Shown piece by piece: positions 15,612-24,418 of a DNA stretch of 64,000 nt. A program made the position numbers and the translations under genes. Origin of the DNA: Kribbella sp. ALI-6-A (lineage in GTDB: Bacteria; Actinomycetota; Actinomycetes; Propionibacteriales; Kribbellaceae); assembly GCF_001984195.1 (NCBI RefSeq), contig NZ_MTQN01000012.1, positions 558,001 to 622,000 of the forward strand, read 5' to 3'. Positions within the stretch are counted from its first letter, which is position 1; each line of letters opens with the position of its first letter. The notes beneath the pieces are model-generated. The model worked only from the letters and a program-made list of their open reading frames with translations, made no database searches and was not told the DNA's origin.

Positions 15612-15767
15612 CTATTCCGCCGACTCCAGCCGGAGGATTCGGCCGGATCTCGCGGGCAGGTCGAGGGCTTCGGCCACCGGCGTGCCGTCACGGCGGATGG
15701 TCAGCGTCTGGTCGACCGGGCTGACGTTCAGGGCGCAACCTGGTGGAAACTGAGGGCAGGAGGCAAC
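15612..15767 (-). pseudogene. 3' remnant of a hydrolase-like gene
   Basis: On the minus strand one frame reads ALNVSPVDQTLTIRRDGTPV and then AEALDLPARSGRILRLESAE, ending at TAG (15612-15614). It looks like the all-beta C-terminal domain that closes many secreted glycoside hydrolases. Upstream the frame runs into the start region of the oppositely oriented SRPBCC gene and no enzyme domain is found, so only the last 40-50 codons remain. The family assignment is by resemblance only. Confidence 0.4.
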
Positions 15768-15768
15768 C

Positions 15769-16209
15769 GTGGGTGTCGACGTCTTGAGCGAGATCGTGAT
15801 CGACCGGCCGCTGCCGGTGGTCGTCGACTACGCCGCGAACCCGGCGAACGCGCCGGAATGGTACGTGAACATCGAGTCGGTGCAGTGGCGGACGACGCCG
15901 CCGGTCGCGGTGGGCTCCCGGCTCGACTTCGTGGCGCGGTTTCTCGGGCGGCGGCTCGCCTACACCTACGAGGTCGTCGAGTTGGTCCCCGACGAGCGGC
16001 TGGTGATGCGGACCGCTCAAGGGCCGTTTCCGATGGAGACCAGTTACCAGTGGTCGGCCGAGTCCGCGCGGAGTACGCGGATGACGCTGCGGAACCGTGG
16101 CGAACCGTCGGGGTTCGCCACGGTCGCGGCGCCGTTGCTGGCCGGCGCGATGCGCCGGGCCAACCAGAAGGACCTTGCGCGACTGAAGGCTCTGCTGGAG
16201 AGCCGTTAG
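15769..16209 (+). CDS. SRPBCC (START/polyketide-cyclase fold) family protein
   Basis: Protein of 146 residues with the helix-grip fold: an N-terminal strand (VLSEIVIDRPLPVVVDYAAN), the WYVN and LGRRLAYTYEVVELVPDERL segments, and a long C-terminal helix (AGAMRRANQKDLARLKALLE). These proteins bind hydrophobic ligands. The ligand and pathway are unknown. GTG at 15769 has AGGAGG upstream. The stop overlaps that of pntB on the other strand by four bases. Confidence 0.85.
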   Translation: MGVDVLSEIVIDRPLPVVVDYAANPANAPEWYVNIESVQWRTTPPVAVGSRLDFVARFLGRRLAYTYEVVELVPDERLVMRTAQGPFPMETSYQWSAESARSTRMTLRNRGEPSGFATVAAPLLAGAMRRANQKDLARLKALLESR

Positions 16210-17576
16210 ACCGTCTTGACCGACGCCAGGAGTTTGGCGAGCGACTCGCGGGCGTCGCCGAACAGCAGGGTGGTGCGGGGGTCGTAGAGCAGCTCGTTCT
16301 CGATGCCGGCGAAACCCGGGCGCATGGAGCGTTTGAGGAAGATGACGCGCTGGGCCTCGTCGGCGTTGAGGATCGGCATGCCGTAGATGGGGGCGCTGGG
16401 CGTGGTCCGGGCCGCCGGGTTGACGACGTCGTTGGCGCCGACGACCAGGACGACGTCGGCCTGCTTGAAGTCGCCGTTGATCTCGTCCATCTCGCGCAGC
16501 TGCTCGTACGGGACCTGGGCCTCGGCGAGCAGTACGTTCATGTGGCCGGGCATCCGGCCGGCCACCGGGTGGATGGCGTAGTCGACCTTGACGCCGCGGC
16601 CCTGCAGCTCCTCGACCAGGTCGCGCAGGGTGTGCTGCGCCTGCGCCACGGCCAGGCCGTAGCCGGGCACGATGATCACGCGCTGGGCGTAGCCGAGCAG
16701 GATCGCGACGTCCTCGGCGCTCCCGGAGATCACCGGCCGGTCGGACGCCGTACCGCCACCGAGCGTCGAACCACCGCGGACCGCGCCGAAGAGGATGTTG
16801 AAGACCGACCGGCCCATCGCGTCGGCCATCAGCTTGGTCAGCAACGTACCGGCCGCGCCGACCAGGGTGCCGGCGACCAGCAGCAGCGTGTTGCCGAGCA
16901 CGTAGCCGCCCGCCGCGACGGTCAGGCCGGTGAACGCGTTCAGCAGCGAGATGACGATCGGTACGTCGGCACCGCCGACCGGCAGCACCAGCATCACGCC
17001 GACCGCGAGCCCCAGCAGGCAGAGCAGAACGCCGACCAGGACGCGCGGCTCCGAGACCAGCCAGACCGACACCGCGACCCCGCCGAGCAGCCCGGCCACG
17101 AACAGCACCGGCAGCCCGGGGAAGGTGATCGGGCGGGTGGTCATCAGTTCCTGCAGCTTCGCGAACGTGACGATCGAGCCGGAGAACGAGATCGCCCCGA
17201 CCAGGACCGTGAACGCCGTGGCGATCGCGGCGACGGTCTGGCCGTCCTGGACGTGGTCGAGTTCCATCAGCGCGACCAGGGCGGCCGCGCCACCACCGAC
17301 ACCGTTGAACAGCGCGACCAGCTGCGGCATGTGCGTCATCTGCACCCGCCGCGATCCGACCACTCCGCCGACCGTGCCGATCAGCAGCGCGATCAGGATC
17401 GGGACCAGGTTGTCGGGCTTGTAGGCGATGAACGTGATGATCACGGCCAGTACGGCGCCGGCCGCGCCGAGGGCGTTACCGGTCCGCGCGGTCTTCGGCG
17501 AGGAAAGCGCCTTCAGCGCGAGGATGAAGCAGACCGCGGCGACCAGGTAGCCGATCTGCGCCCAGGTGCCGATCAC
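16206..17576 (-). CDS. pntB: NAD(P) transhydrogenase subunit beta
   Basis: Beta subunit of proton-translocating transhydrogenase; 456 residues. The N-terminal half is a bundle of membrane helices (IGYLVAAVCFILALKALS, LVPILIALLIGTVGGVVGS). The C-terminal half is the NADP(H)-binding domain III (VIIVPGYGLAVAQAQHTLRD, VDYAIHPVAGRMPGHMNVLL, VVGANDVVNPAA). It uses the proton gradient to reduce NADP+ with NADH. GTG at 17576 overlaps the stop of the preceding gene (GTGA). It is the third gene of a three-gene pnt operon. Confidence 0.97.
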   Translation of the reverse strand: MIGTWAQIGYLVAAVCFILALKALSSPKTARTGNALGAAGAVLAVIITFIAYKPDNLVPILIALLIGTVGGVVGSRRVQMTHMPQLVALFNGVGGGAAALVALMELDHVQDGQTVAAIATAFTVLVGAISFSGSIVTFAKLQELMTTRPITFPGLPVLFVAGLLGGVAVSVWLVSEPRVLVGVLLCLLGLAVGVMLVLPVGGADVPIVISLLNAFTGLTVAAGGYVLGNTLLLVAGTLVGAAGTLLTKLMADAMGRSVFNILFGAVRGGSTLGGGTASDRPVISGSAEDVAILLGYAQRVIIVPGYGLAVAQAQHTLRDLVEELQGRGVKVDYAIHPVAGRMPGHMNVLLAEAQVPYEQLREMDEINGDFKQADVVLVVGANDVVNPAARTTPSAPIYGMPILNADEAQRVIFLKRSMRPGFAGIENELLYDPRTTLLFGDARESLAKLLASVKTV

Positions 17577-17878
17577 TTGTGCAGCTCCTTCTTGCGACCG
17601 CCCGGACCACGGAACATCTCCAGCATCCGGTCGGTGACGACGAAGCCGCCGACCATGTTCACCGTCGCCAGTACGACGGCCAGCAGCCCGACGATCACCA
17701 CCGGCACCGACTCGGCCTGCCCGGTGACGATGATCGCGCCGACCAGGATGACGCCGTGGATCGCGTTGGCGCCGGACATCAACGGGGTGTGCAGGGTCGC
17801 CGACACCTTGCTGATCACCTCGACACCGACGAATGCCGCGAGCACGAAGATCGTCAGCAGGGCAATGGATTCGGTCAT
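17573..17878 (-). CDS. NAD(P) transhydrogenase, membrane part of the alpha subunit (PntAB)
   Basis: Small membrane subunit of 101 residues corresponding to the C-terminal membrane domain of E. coli PntA. It reads TIFVLAAFVGVEVISKVS, the conserved LHTPLMSGANAIHGVILVGA, and ends in a basic tail (GPGGRKKELHK). The alpha chain is split into two genes here, as in Rhodospirillum and many actinobacteria. ATG at 17878 shares one base with the stop of the upstream gene (TGATG), and its own stop overlaps the pntB GTG. Confidence 0.95.
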   Translation of the reverse strand: MTESIALLTIFVLAAFVGVEVISKVSATLHTPLMSGANAIHGVILVGAIIVTGQAESVPVVIVGLLAVVLATVNMVGGFVVTDRMLEMFRGPGGRKKELHK

Positions 17879-18999
17879 CAGCTCTGACCTTCCAGAAGTT
17901 CGCGGGTCGGCTCGTGCAGGACCTTGCCGTCGTGCGTCACACAGCACCCGGCCACGATCTCGTCGCTGAAGTCGGGATCGAAGGCGGCGTTGCGGGTCAT
18001 CAACGTGATCAGGTTCGCCACGTTCTGGCCGTACAGCCGGCTGGCCGGACCGGCCATCTGGCTGGGCACGTTGGAACCGCCCCAGACCAGCGCGTTGCCG
18101 ATCATCAGTTCGGTGCCGGCCACCGAGCCCTCGACGTTGCCGCCCTGCTCGGAGGCCAGGTCGACGACGACCGAGCCGGGCTTCATCTGCTCGACCATCT
18201 CCCGGGTGACCAGGATCGGCGCGGTCCGTCCCGGCACCGCGGCCGTGGTGATCACCGCGTCCGCGCCGGCGACGTACGGCGCGAGCAGCTCGCGCTGCAG
18301 CTGCGCGCGTTCGGGCGTCATCTCGCGGGCGTAACCGCCCGGGCCGTCCAGCGTGCCGAGCTCGAGCTCGATCGGCTGCGCGCCCATCGACGCGATCTCC
18401 TCGGCCGCGGCCGTCCGGACGTCGTACGCCTTGACGACGGCGCCGAGGCGCTTCGCGGTCGCGATCGCCTGCAGTCCGGCGACGCCGGCGCCCAGGACCA
18501 GCACCTGGGCCGGCGGCACCGTGCCGGCGGCGGTCATGTTCAGCGGGAAGAACCGGGGCAGCCGCTCGGCCGCGACGATCGCCGCGCGGTAGCCGGCCAC
18601 CAACGCCTGCGAGGACAGCGCGTCCATCGCCTGCGCCCGGGAGATCCGCGGGATCAGCTCCATCGCGAACGCCGTCAGCTTGGCGCGGGTCGCGGCCCGG
18701 ACCACGTCCGGCGGGTTCGTCGGCAGGAACGACATCAGCGCGGTGCCGGCGTGCAGCCGCTGCAGGCGTTCGCGCTCCAGCGGCTGGACCGAGACCACCA
18801 CCGTCGCCGCGTGGTCGGCGCCCCAGGCGACTTCCGCACCGGCCTCCCGGTAGGCGTCGTCGGAGAACAGCGCCCGCTCACCGGCCGCGGGCTCGACGGC
18901 GACCTCGTACCCGAGCTGGACGAGTTTGACGACTTGTTCCGGCACCAGCGCCACCCGGCGCTCGGCCGGACGGGTCTCTCGCACGACTGCGATCTTCAC
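17878..18999 (-). CDS. pntA: NAD(P) transhydrogenase, soluble part of the alpha subunit (PntAA)
   Basis: NAD(H)-binding domain I protein, 373 residues. The start KIAVVRETRPAERRVALVPE is typical of alanine dehydrogenase/transhydrogenase N-domains. The Rossmann glycine motif is VLVLGAGVAGLQAIATAKRLG, with YDVRTAAAEEI following, and the mobile loop YAREM is present. It delivers hydride from NADH to NADP+ on PntB. It is the first gene of pntAA-AB-B, and 48 bp separate it from the M20 peptidase gene upstream on the same strand. Confidence 0.96.
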   Translation of the reverse strand: MKIAVVRETRPAERRVALVPEQVVKLVQLGYEVAVEPAAGERALFSDDAYREAGAEVAWGADHAATVVVSVQPLERERLQRLHAGTALMSFLPTNPPDVVRAATRAKLTAFAMELIPRISRAQAMDALSSQALVAGYRAAIVAAERLPRFFPLNMTAAGTVPPAQVLVLGAGVAGLQAIATAKRLGAVVKAYDVRTAAAEEIASMGAQPIELELGTLDGPGGYAREMTPERAQLQRELLAPYVAGADAVITTAAVPGRTAPILVTREMVEQMKPGSVVVDLASEQGGNVEGSVAGTELMIGNALVWGGSNVPSQMAGPASRLYGQNVANLITLMTRNAAFDPDFSDEIVAGCCVTHDGKVLHEPTRELLEGQS

Positions 19000-19047
19000 T
19001 CGCCGAAACCTATGCCAAACTCTGGGTCGCCGGAAAGCCCGCTCGCC

Positions 19048-20376
19048 CTAACCGGCCAAGTTCTTCAACAGGTGCGCTTCGGCCAGGCAGACCTTGGCGA
19101 ACTCCGCCAGGTGCAGGCCCTCGTCGATGCCGTGGGCCCGGGTGTCGGGATCCTCCACGCCGGTGACCAGAACGGCGGCCTGTGGGAAGGCCTGCTGGAA
19201 CTCGGCGATGAACGGGATCGAGCCGCCCATGCCGGTGTCGACCGGCTCGACGCCCCAGGCCTCGGCGAACGCCGTACGGGCCGCGTCGTAGGCCGCGCCG
19301 CGCGCGTTGATCGAGCAGGGCTGGCCGAGGTCGCCGTCGGTCACGGTGACCTGCGCACCCCACGGCGCGTTCTGCTCGAGATGGTTGCGCAGGGCCTGCA
19401 TCGCCTTGGCCGCGTCGTCACCCGGCGCGACCCGCAGGCTGACCTTCGCCCGGGCGACCGGCACGAGGGTGTTGCTGGCGTCGGCGACCCGCGGCGCGTC
19501 GATCGCCAGGACGGCGATCGCCGGGCGCGTCCACAGCCGGTCGACCAGCGAGCCGGAGCCGATCAGCCGGACCTGGTCGAGCACGCTCGACTCGGCCCGG
19601 AACCGGTCCTCCGGGTAGTCCAGCTCGGCCGCGCGGCTCGCGTACAGGCCGTCGACCGCGACGTCGCCGTTGTCGTCGTGCAGCGTCGCCAGCAACCGGC
19701 ACAGCGCGGTCAGCGCGTCCGGCACGGCGCCGCCGAACAAACCCGAGTGCACGGCATGGTCGAGCGTCCGTACCTCCACGTAGCAGTCGACCAGGCCGCG
19801 CAGCGACACGGTCAACGCCGGCTGGCCGATCGCCCAGTTGCCCGAGTCGGCGATCACGATCGCGTCCGAGGTCAGCTCGTCGGAGTACTCGTCCAGCAAC
19901 TGCAGCAGCGTCGGCGAACCGATCTCCTCCTCGCCCTCGACGAACACCGTCACCCCGACCGGAAGATCGTTGCCAAAGGCCCGTACGGCGGCCAGGTGCG
20001 CGGCGATCCCGGCCTTGTCGTCGGCCGCGCCCCGGGCGTACAGCCGGTCACCGCGCTCGGTCGGCTCGAACGGCTCCGAGGTCCACTCTTCGACGTTGCC
20101 GGTCGGCTGGACGTCGTGGTGCGCGTAGAGCAGCACGGTCGGCTTGCCCGCCGGCGCCGGCTTCTTCGCGATCACCGCGGGCGCGCCCTCGCCCGCGCGC
20201 ACGATCTTCACCGTGAACCCCTCCGCCTCGAACAGCGCGGCGGTCGCCTCGGCCGACCGCTGGACGTCGGCCGCACGGGCCGGGTCCGCACTGACCGAGG
20301 GAATCCGGATCAGGTCCTCGAGGTCGGCACGGACGGAGGGCAGAACGCGGTCGATCGCCGCACGCAGGTCGGTCAT
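19048..20376 (-). CDS. M20 family dipeptidase/metallopeptidase
   Basis: Zinc peptidase of 442 residues. The metal-binding landmarks are YAHHDVQPT (first histidine and aspartate), GAADDKAG (bridging aspartate) and EGEEEIGS (catalytic glutamate pair). The middle insertion is the lid/dimerisation domain. It resembles M20 dipeptidases (ArgE/DapE/CPG2/carnosinase group); related genes are often annotated as Cys-Gly or acyl-amino-acid hydrolases. The substrate is not determinable. It lies upstream of pntAA on the same strand without an evident functional link. Confidence 0.93.
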   Translation of the reverse strand: MTDLRAAIDRVLPSVRADLEDLIRIPSVSADPARAADVQRSAEATAALFEAEGFTVKIVRAGEGAPAVIAKKPAPAGKPTVLLYAHHDVQPTGNVEEWTSEPFEPTERGDRLYARGAADDKAGIAAHLAAVRAFGNDLPVGVTVFVEGEEEIGSPTLLQLLDEYSDELTSDAIVIADSGNWAIGQPALTVSLRGLVDCYVEVRTLDHAVHSGLFGGAVPDALTALCRLLATLHDDNGDVAVDGLYASRAAELDYPEDRFRAESSVLDQVRLIGSGSLVDRLWTRPAIAVLAIDAPRVADASNTLVPVARAKVSLRVAPGDDAAKAMQALRNHLEQNAPWGAQVTVTDGDLGQPCSINARGAAYDAARTAFAEAWGVEPVDTGMGGSIPFIAEFQQAFPQAAVLVTGVEDPDTRAHGIDEGLHLAEFAKVCLAEAHLLKNLAG

Positions 20377-20407
20377 GCCGCCTACCGTACTGCCAGCCGC
20401 CGCCGGT

Positions 20408-21874
20408 CTACCCGGCTCTCCCGTTGTAGATCACGGAGTTCAGCACGTCGGTCAGCTCCTGCGCATCGCCACGGACCTGGACGCGCAGCAGCTGGTTGCC
20501 GGAGACCTTCCGGTACCGCTCCATCACGTCGGCGTTGTCGTTGCACTCGTACTTGAAGGTGATCTGCGGTTGGTCGCCGGCCGGTGTGGTGTCCGTACCG
20601 TTGGGGGAACACCCGGTGGGCGCCGTACCGGTGGTCGGCAGGTTGGTCTGGCTGAGCAGGCCCACGAAGACGCCAGAGGTGTTCGCATCGCTCGGCCAGG
20701 CCGAGGTGTCCTCGCTGACCAGCAACGCGAACGGCTCGTCCCGGGTGGACTTCTGGTCCCAGCTCCGCGGCACCTCGACCTTGACGTTGCGCTCGACCAC
20801 CTCGACCGGCCGGCTCATCACCAGCTCGTAGCCGGCGTACCCACCGCCACCGGCCAGCAGCACCGCCAGTACGGCGGCGATCCAGCCGGCTCTTTTGTTC
20901 CGGCGAGGCGCAGGCTCGACCCCGACAGTCGCCTCGGCGTCCGCGCCGCCCACGGTCTTGGCGTCGGCCGGAGTCGCCAGCTGGGTCTCCTGGTCGATTC
21001 CACCCGGCCCGGTGGGCACCGGCAGTTCCTCGGCCGGGACCAGCCCGGCCGGGATCTTGCCGGTCGTGTGGGCCTCGCGCAACGCGTTGAGAAAGCTGTC
21101 CAGGTCGGGCCAGCGCTTCTCGCGGTCCGGCTCGAGCGCGCGGCGGACGACGGCGTCGATCGCGTCCGGCACGTCCTCGCGCAGGGTGCTCATCGACGGC
21201 GGCGGCGCATCGATCCGCATCACCGCGCCGAGACTGGCCACGCCGTGCGGCGCCTGGCCGGTGAACGCGGCGTACGCGACGGCGCCGAGCGAGTACAGAT
21301 CGGCGCGGTGGTCGAGCCGGTCGCCCATCACCTGCTCCGGCGCGACGTAGGCCGGCGTACCGCCCGGCATCGTCAACTGGGACACGGTTTCCAGCGACTT
21401 GCCCAGGCCGAGGTCGCCGAGCATCGCCCGGTCGCCGGACGGATCGGTCCGGAACAGGACGTTCGCGGGCTTCACGTCACGGTGCAGGACGCCGCGGGCG
21501 TGCAACTGCTTGAGTCCGCTGCCGACCTGGGTGATCACCTCGACCACCTCGGCGACCTCCAGCGGGCCGGCCTTGATCTTGTCGGCCAGCGACCCGCCGT
21601 CGGCGTAGGTCAGCACCAGGTACGGCCGGCCGTCCTCGGTCTCGCCGACGTCGTGCACCCCGACCACGTGCGGCGAGTCGACCCGGCGCAGGAAGCGTCC
21701 CTCGGCCAGGAACCGGCGCCGGACGTCGTCCTCGTCGATCCAGTTGTCGGACAGGATCTTGACCGCGACCTCGGCGTCCAGCTGCTCGTCCCGGGCCAGC
21801 CAGACGGTCGCGAAACCGCCGGCACCCACCCGGCGGACCAGGGAGTACCGGCCGATCCGGGGTGGCTGGTCCAT
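20408..21874 (-). CDS. Membrane-anchored Ser/Thr protein kinase
   Basis: Eukaryotic-type kinase of 488 residues. The glycine loop is RRVGAGGFATVW, the catalytic lysine is K39 (AVKIL), the catalytic loop is HRDVKPANVLF (D133), DLGLGKS replaces DFG, and GGTPAYVAPEQ ends the activation segment. After a proline/alanine-rich linker, a single membrane helix (AGWIAAVLAVLLAGGGGYAG) leads to an outer domain of about 150 residues that is not PASTA. The outer part carries two cysteines and is probably the sensor. The start at 21874 follows MDQPPRIGRYSLVRR; upstream codons do not belong. It is divergent from two related exported proteins. Confidence 0.92.
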   Translation of the reverse strand: MDQPPRIGRYSLVRRVGAGGFATVWLARDEQLDAEVAVKILSDNWIDEDDVRRRFLAEGRFLRRVDSPHVVGVHDVGETEDGRPYLVLTYADGGSLADKIKAGPLEVAEVVEVITQVGSGLKQLHARGVLHRDVKPANVLFRTDPSGDRAMLGDLGLGKSLETVSQLTMPGGTPAYVAPEQVMGDRLDHRADLYSLGAVAYAAFTGQAPHGVASLGAVMRIDAPPPSMSTLREDVPDAIDAVVRRALEPDREKRWPDLDSFLNALREAHTTGKIPAGLVPAEELPVPTGPGGIDQETQLATPADAKTVGGADAEATVGVEPAPRRNKRAGWIAAVLAVLLAGGGGYAGYELVMSRPVEVVERNVKVEVPRSWDQKSTRDEPFALLVSEDTSAWPSDANTSGVFVGLLSQTNLPTTGTAPTGCSPNGTDTTPAGDQPQITFKYECNDNADVMERYRKVSGNQLLRVQVRGDAQELTDVLNSVIYNGRAG

Positions 21875-21934
21875 GCCCGCATTATGCTCGATCCCTCCTG
21901 CGACCGCGTCGCCGGAGCGAACAAAACACTCAGT

Positions 21935-21967
21935 TGTGACGTCACACCGAGGATCGACCACCTCGGT
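21935..21967. promoter_or_regulatory. Perfect palindrome and adjacent hairpin in the divergent kinase promoter region
   Basis: TGTGACGTCACA (21935-21946) is an exact 12-bp palindrome. It is directly followed by ACCGAGG (21946-21952) pairing with CCTCGGT (21961-21967). Both lie in the 168-bp gap between the kinase and the exported-protein genes and may be operator sites. The half-sites resemble CRP but the spacer is 2, not 6. Confidence 0.45.
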
Positions 21968-22042
21968 CCCACCCTGTCGTGCGCGGGCGCGCGGGGTGCA
22001 GCACACTGCTGAGGACCACGACTGTTTGTTAGGAGCCTGCTC

Positions 22043-23236
22043 ATGAGGCAGCTGAACGCGCGACTGACCGTCGTGGTCGCCGCGGTCGCGGTGGCGGCGG
22101 TCGTGGGCGGCGGCGTGTTCGCCTACCGGCAGGGACCGCAGGACAGCGACACCAGCGCGAGTCCACTGGGTGGACCGCCCAGCGCGAGTTCGACGCCGAC
22201 CCCGAAGCCCACGCCGACCCCCACACCGAAACCGTCCGCCACCCCGTCCGGAACACCTTCCGTGACCCCCTCGACACCGGCAGCGAACGGATTCACCGGA
22301 CCGAAGAAGGTCAAGGTGTCGCTGAGCAAGCTCGACGCGGGCCGAGCGCCGCAAGTGGTGCACGTGCTCGACCGGGTGGTCAGCGGCGGCCCGGACCAGG
22401 CGTTCAAGGCGCCCGGCACGAACCCGATCATCGCGGTTGCCCAAGCCGAGGAGACGACGTTCGTGCTGGAGAGCAGGGAGCCCGACCTCGTCCTGGTCCG
22501 AACCAGCAACGACGGCCAGAGCAGTGAGGTCCGCAACGTCACCACACTGGTCGGCGCGGTCGACGGAAGTCTCGCGGCCTTCGCCAGCCAGAAGCAGAAG
22601 TCGACCGGCGAGCAGCTCGCCGGCAGCACGGTGTACGCCGAGGGCAGCGCCGCCAACAGGTACAAGCTGAGCCTGCCCAATGCCTGGAACGTCCGGGTGA
22701 TCGCAGTCGCCGCCGGCAAGGTTTTCTACGCGGCCACCCCCAGCGAGTCCGGTGTGCCCAGGCTCTACACGTGGGTGCCTGGCCGGTCCTCGGCCACGGC
22801 GGTGAAGGGCATCACCTCGCCGACCGCGGTGTCGGCCGACGGTGAGCTGGTCGCGGCGGCGGAGACGATCGGCGGCGCCGGCAGTTGCTCGAACGTGAGC
22901 GAGCTGGCCACCGGCAAGAAGCTGTGGCGGACCTGCGAGTACATGATCGCCGGCTTCACGCCCGACAAGTCGATCGTGATCGGCACCCCGGCATACGGCG
23001 ACGGCTACGCCCCGTTGAGCTCTTGGCTCCTCGACGGCAAGACCGGTGCCTTGCTGCGGGAATGGACCGGCGTGGCCTTCCGGGAGGTCCGGGCCGAGGA
23101 CGACCAGCACCTGCTGATGGAGGTCGACGACGGCCCGGAGACCAAGGGCGCGATCATCCGGTGCACGATCAGTACCGGCGACTGCGAACGCGCCACTCCG
23201 ATCACCCCCGGCGACGAGTTCGGGCTCGGCGGCTGA
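22043..23236 (+). CDS. Exported, membrane-anchored beta-propeller-like protein (copy 1)
   Basis: Protein of 397 residues. A signal-anchor helix (RLTVVVAAVAVAAVVGGGVF) is followed by a Pro/Thr/Ser stalk with TPKPTPTPTPKP repeats and then about 300 extracytoplasmic residues rich in short beta segments. VFYAATPSESGVPRLYTW, SPTAVSADGELVAAAE and ALLREWTGV suggest propeller-like blades. Two cysteine pairs are present (CSNVSELATGKKLWRTC and CTISTGDC). AGGAG precedes the ATG. The next gene encodes a paralogue with a 1-bp overlap, and the kinase is divergent. The ligand is unknown. Confidence 0.8.
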   Translation: MRQLNARLTVVVAAVAVAAVVGGGVFAYRQGPQDSDTSASPLGGPPSASSTPTPKPTPTPTPKPSATPSGTPSVTPSTPAANGFTGPKKVKVSLSKLDAGRAPQVVHVLDRVVSGGPDQAFKAPGTNPIIAVAQAEETTFVLESREPDLVLVRTSNDGQSSEVRNVTTLVGAVDGSLAAFASQKQKSTGEQLAGSTVYAEGSAANRYKLSLPNAWNVRVIAVAAGKVFYAATPSESGVPRLYTWVPGRSSATAVKGITSPTAVSADGELVAAAETIGGAGSCSNVSELATGKKLWRTCEYMIAGFTPDKSIVIGTPAYGDGYAPLSSWLLDGKTGALLREWTGVAFREVRAEDDQHLLMEVDDGPETKGAIIRCTISTGDCERATPITPGDEFGLGG

Positions 23237-24357
23237 TGGCTGCCGGCAACACCAGACTGGTCGTCCTGGTCTCGGCTGTTGCCGTGGCGGCGGTCGCGAT
23301 CGGCGGGGTGGTCGCCACCAGTCAGGGGCCCGAGGCGGACGACGACCGCCCTGGTGCCGCCTCGCCGTTGGCGGTCCGGAGCAGCCCGTCGGCCTCCGCT
23401 CAACCTGAGTTCACCGGACCCGTGAAAGTCCCGCTGCAGTTGAAGAAACTCAAGCCCGGACGCGAGCCCCAGGTGGCCTACAGCGTCGACCGGGAGATTC
23501 GCGGCGGCGCCGGCGGGACGGTCGCCGTACCGGGGTCGTCGTCGCTGCTGGAGTTCACCCGGATGGGTGAAGCGGTGTTCGCCGTGCTGTCCCGCGACGA
23601 GTACACCAGCGAACTGCTCGAACTGAAGCTCACCGGCGAGGTGGAGAAGGTGCCGGGCGTGTCCTCGCTGATCGGGACCGATGACCAGTCGGCGGTCGCG
23701 TACTCGACGCAGCCGCGGGGCAAGGACGGGATCAACCTGCCCGGCGGCACGGTCTTGTCGCAGGACACCGACGGCAACCTCCACAAGCTCACGGTTCGCG
23801 GTGTGTGGGGGATCCGGCTGCTCGCCTACCTCAACGGGACCGTCTACTACACAGCCGCCGCGAGCGACGGCGCCCCGGCGTGGAAGCTGTATGCCTGGAA
23901 GCCCGGCGAGACCGCGTCGAAGCTCGTGCCAACTCCCGGCTCGCCGACCGCGATCAGCCCCGACGGCAAGCTGGTCGCGCTGCGCACGGCACCCGGTGAG
24001 CATCGGGCCTGCTCCACGGTGAACGACCTCGCCTCCGGCCGGAGTCTGTTGCGCACCTGCGACCACGAGGTCCGCAGCTTCACCCCCGACGGCCGGACCG
24101 CGATCGCCACCCCGCCGTACGACGACGGCTGGGCGAGCGCGTCGACGGCCGCCCTCGATGTGTGGACCGGCAACGTCCTGCGCGAATGGACCGGAGCGTT
24201 TTTCGTCTCCGCCCGGGCCGAGGACGACCAGCACGTGCTGATGCTGATCGACGACCAGGAGACGATGCCGCGCGGCGTCCTGCGCTGCACGATCACGACC
24301 GGCGCCTGCGAATCCGCCGTCCCACTCGGCGGGAAGCGCATCGGCCTCGCCCGCTGA
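23236..24357 (+). CDS. Exported, membrane-anchored beta-propeller-like protein (copy 2)
   Basis: Paralogue of the preceding protein, 373 residues. It has a signal-anchor helix (VVLVSAVAVAAVAIGGVVA), a shorter stalk, then FTGPVKVPLQLKKLKPGREP, equivalent to FTGPKKVKVSLSKLDAGRAP in copy 1. The second half keeps SPTAISPDGKLVALR, the two cysteine pairs and VLREWTGAF. The ATG overlaps the stop of copy 1 (TGATG). The pair is a clear tandem duplication with moderate divergence, encoded opposite to a sensor-type Ser/Thr kinase. Confidence 0.8.
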   Translation: MAAGNTRLVVLVSAVAVAAVAIGGVVATSQGPEADDDRPGAASPLAVRSSPSASAQPEFTGPVKVPLQLKKLKPGREPQVAYSVDREIRGGAGGTVAVPGSSSLLEFTRMGEAVFAVLSRDEYTSELLELKLTGEVEKVPGVSSLIGTDDQSAVAYSTQPRGKDGINLPGGTVLSQDTDGNLHKLTVRGVWGIRLLAYLNGTVYYTAAASDGAPAWKLYAWKPGETASKLVPTPGSPTAISPDGKLVALRTAPGEHRACSTVNDLASGRSLLRTCDHEVRSFTPDGRTAIATPPYDDGWASASTAALDVWTGNVLREWTGAFFVSARAEDDQHVLMLIDDQETMPRGVLRCTITTGACESAVPLGGKRIGLAR

Positions 24358-24418
24358 ATCGTCTGCCGACAGCAGAGTCACCACCGGTACGGCGGACCGA
24401 CGGGTCACACTGGTCGGC

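Noticed and set aside
15440-15691. Small minus-strand frame of 83 codons near the hydrolase remnant
   Set aside because: No ribosome site, no motif, and a better-supported reading frame lies on the same strand in the overlapping remnant.
15408-17969. 853-codon plus-strand open frame across the SRPBCC and pnt genes
   Set aside because: Composition is typical of a shadow frame (Arg, Asp, His and Gly rich), and the opposite strand encodes unambiguous transhydrogenase subunits.
21935-21946. TGTGACGTCACA considered as a CRP box
   Set aside because: The half-sites fit, but the spacer is 2 bp instead of 6, so it is listed only as an unassigned palindrome.
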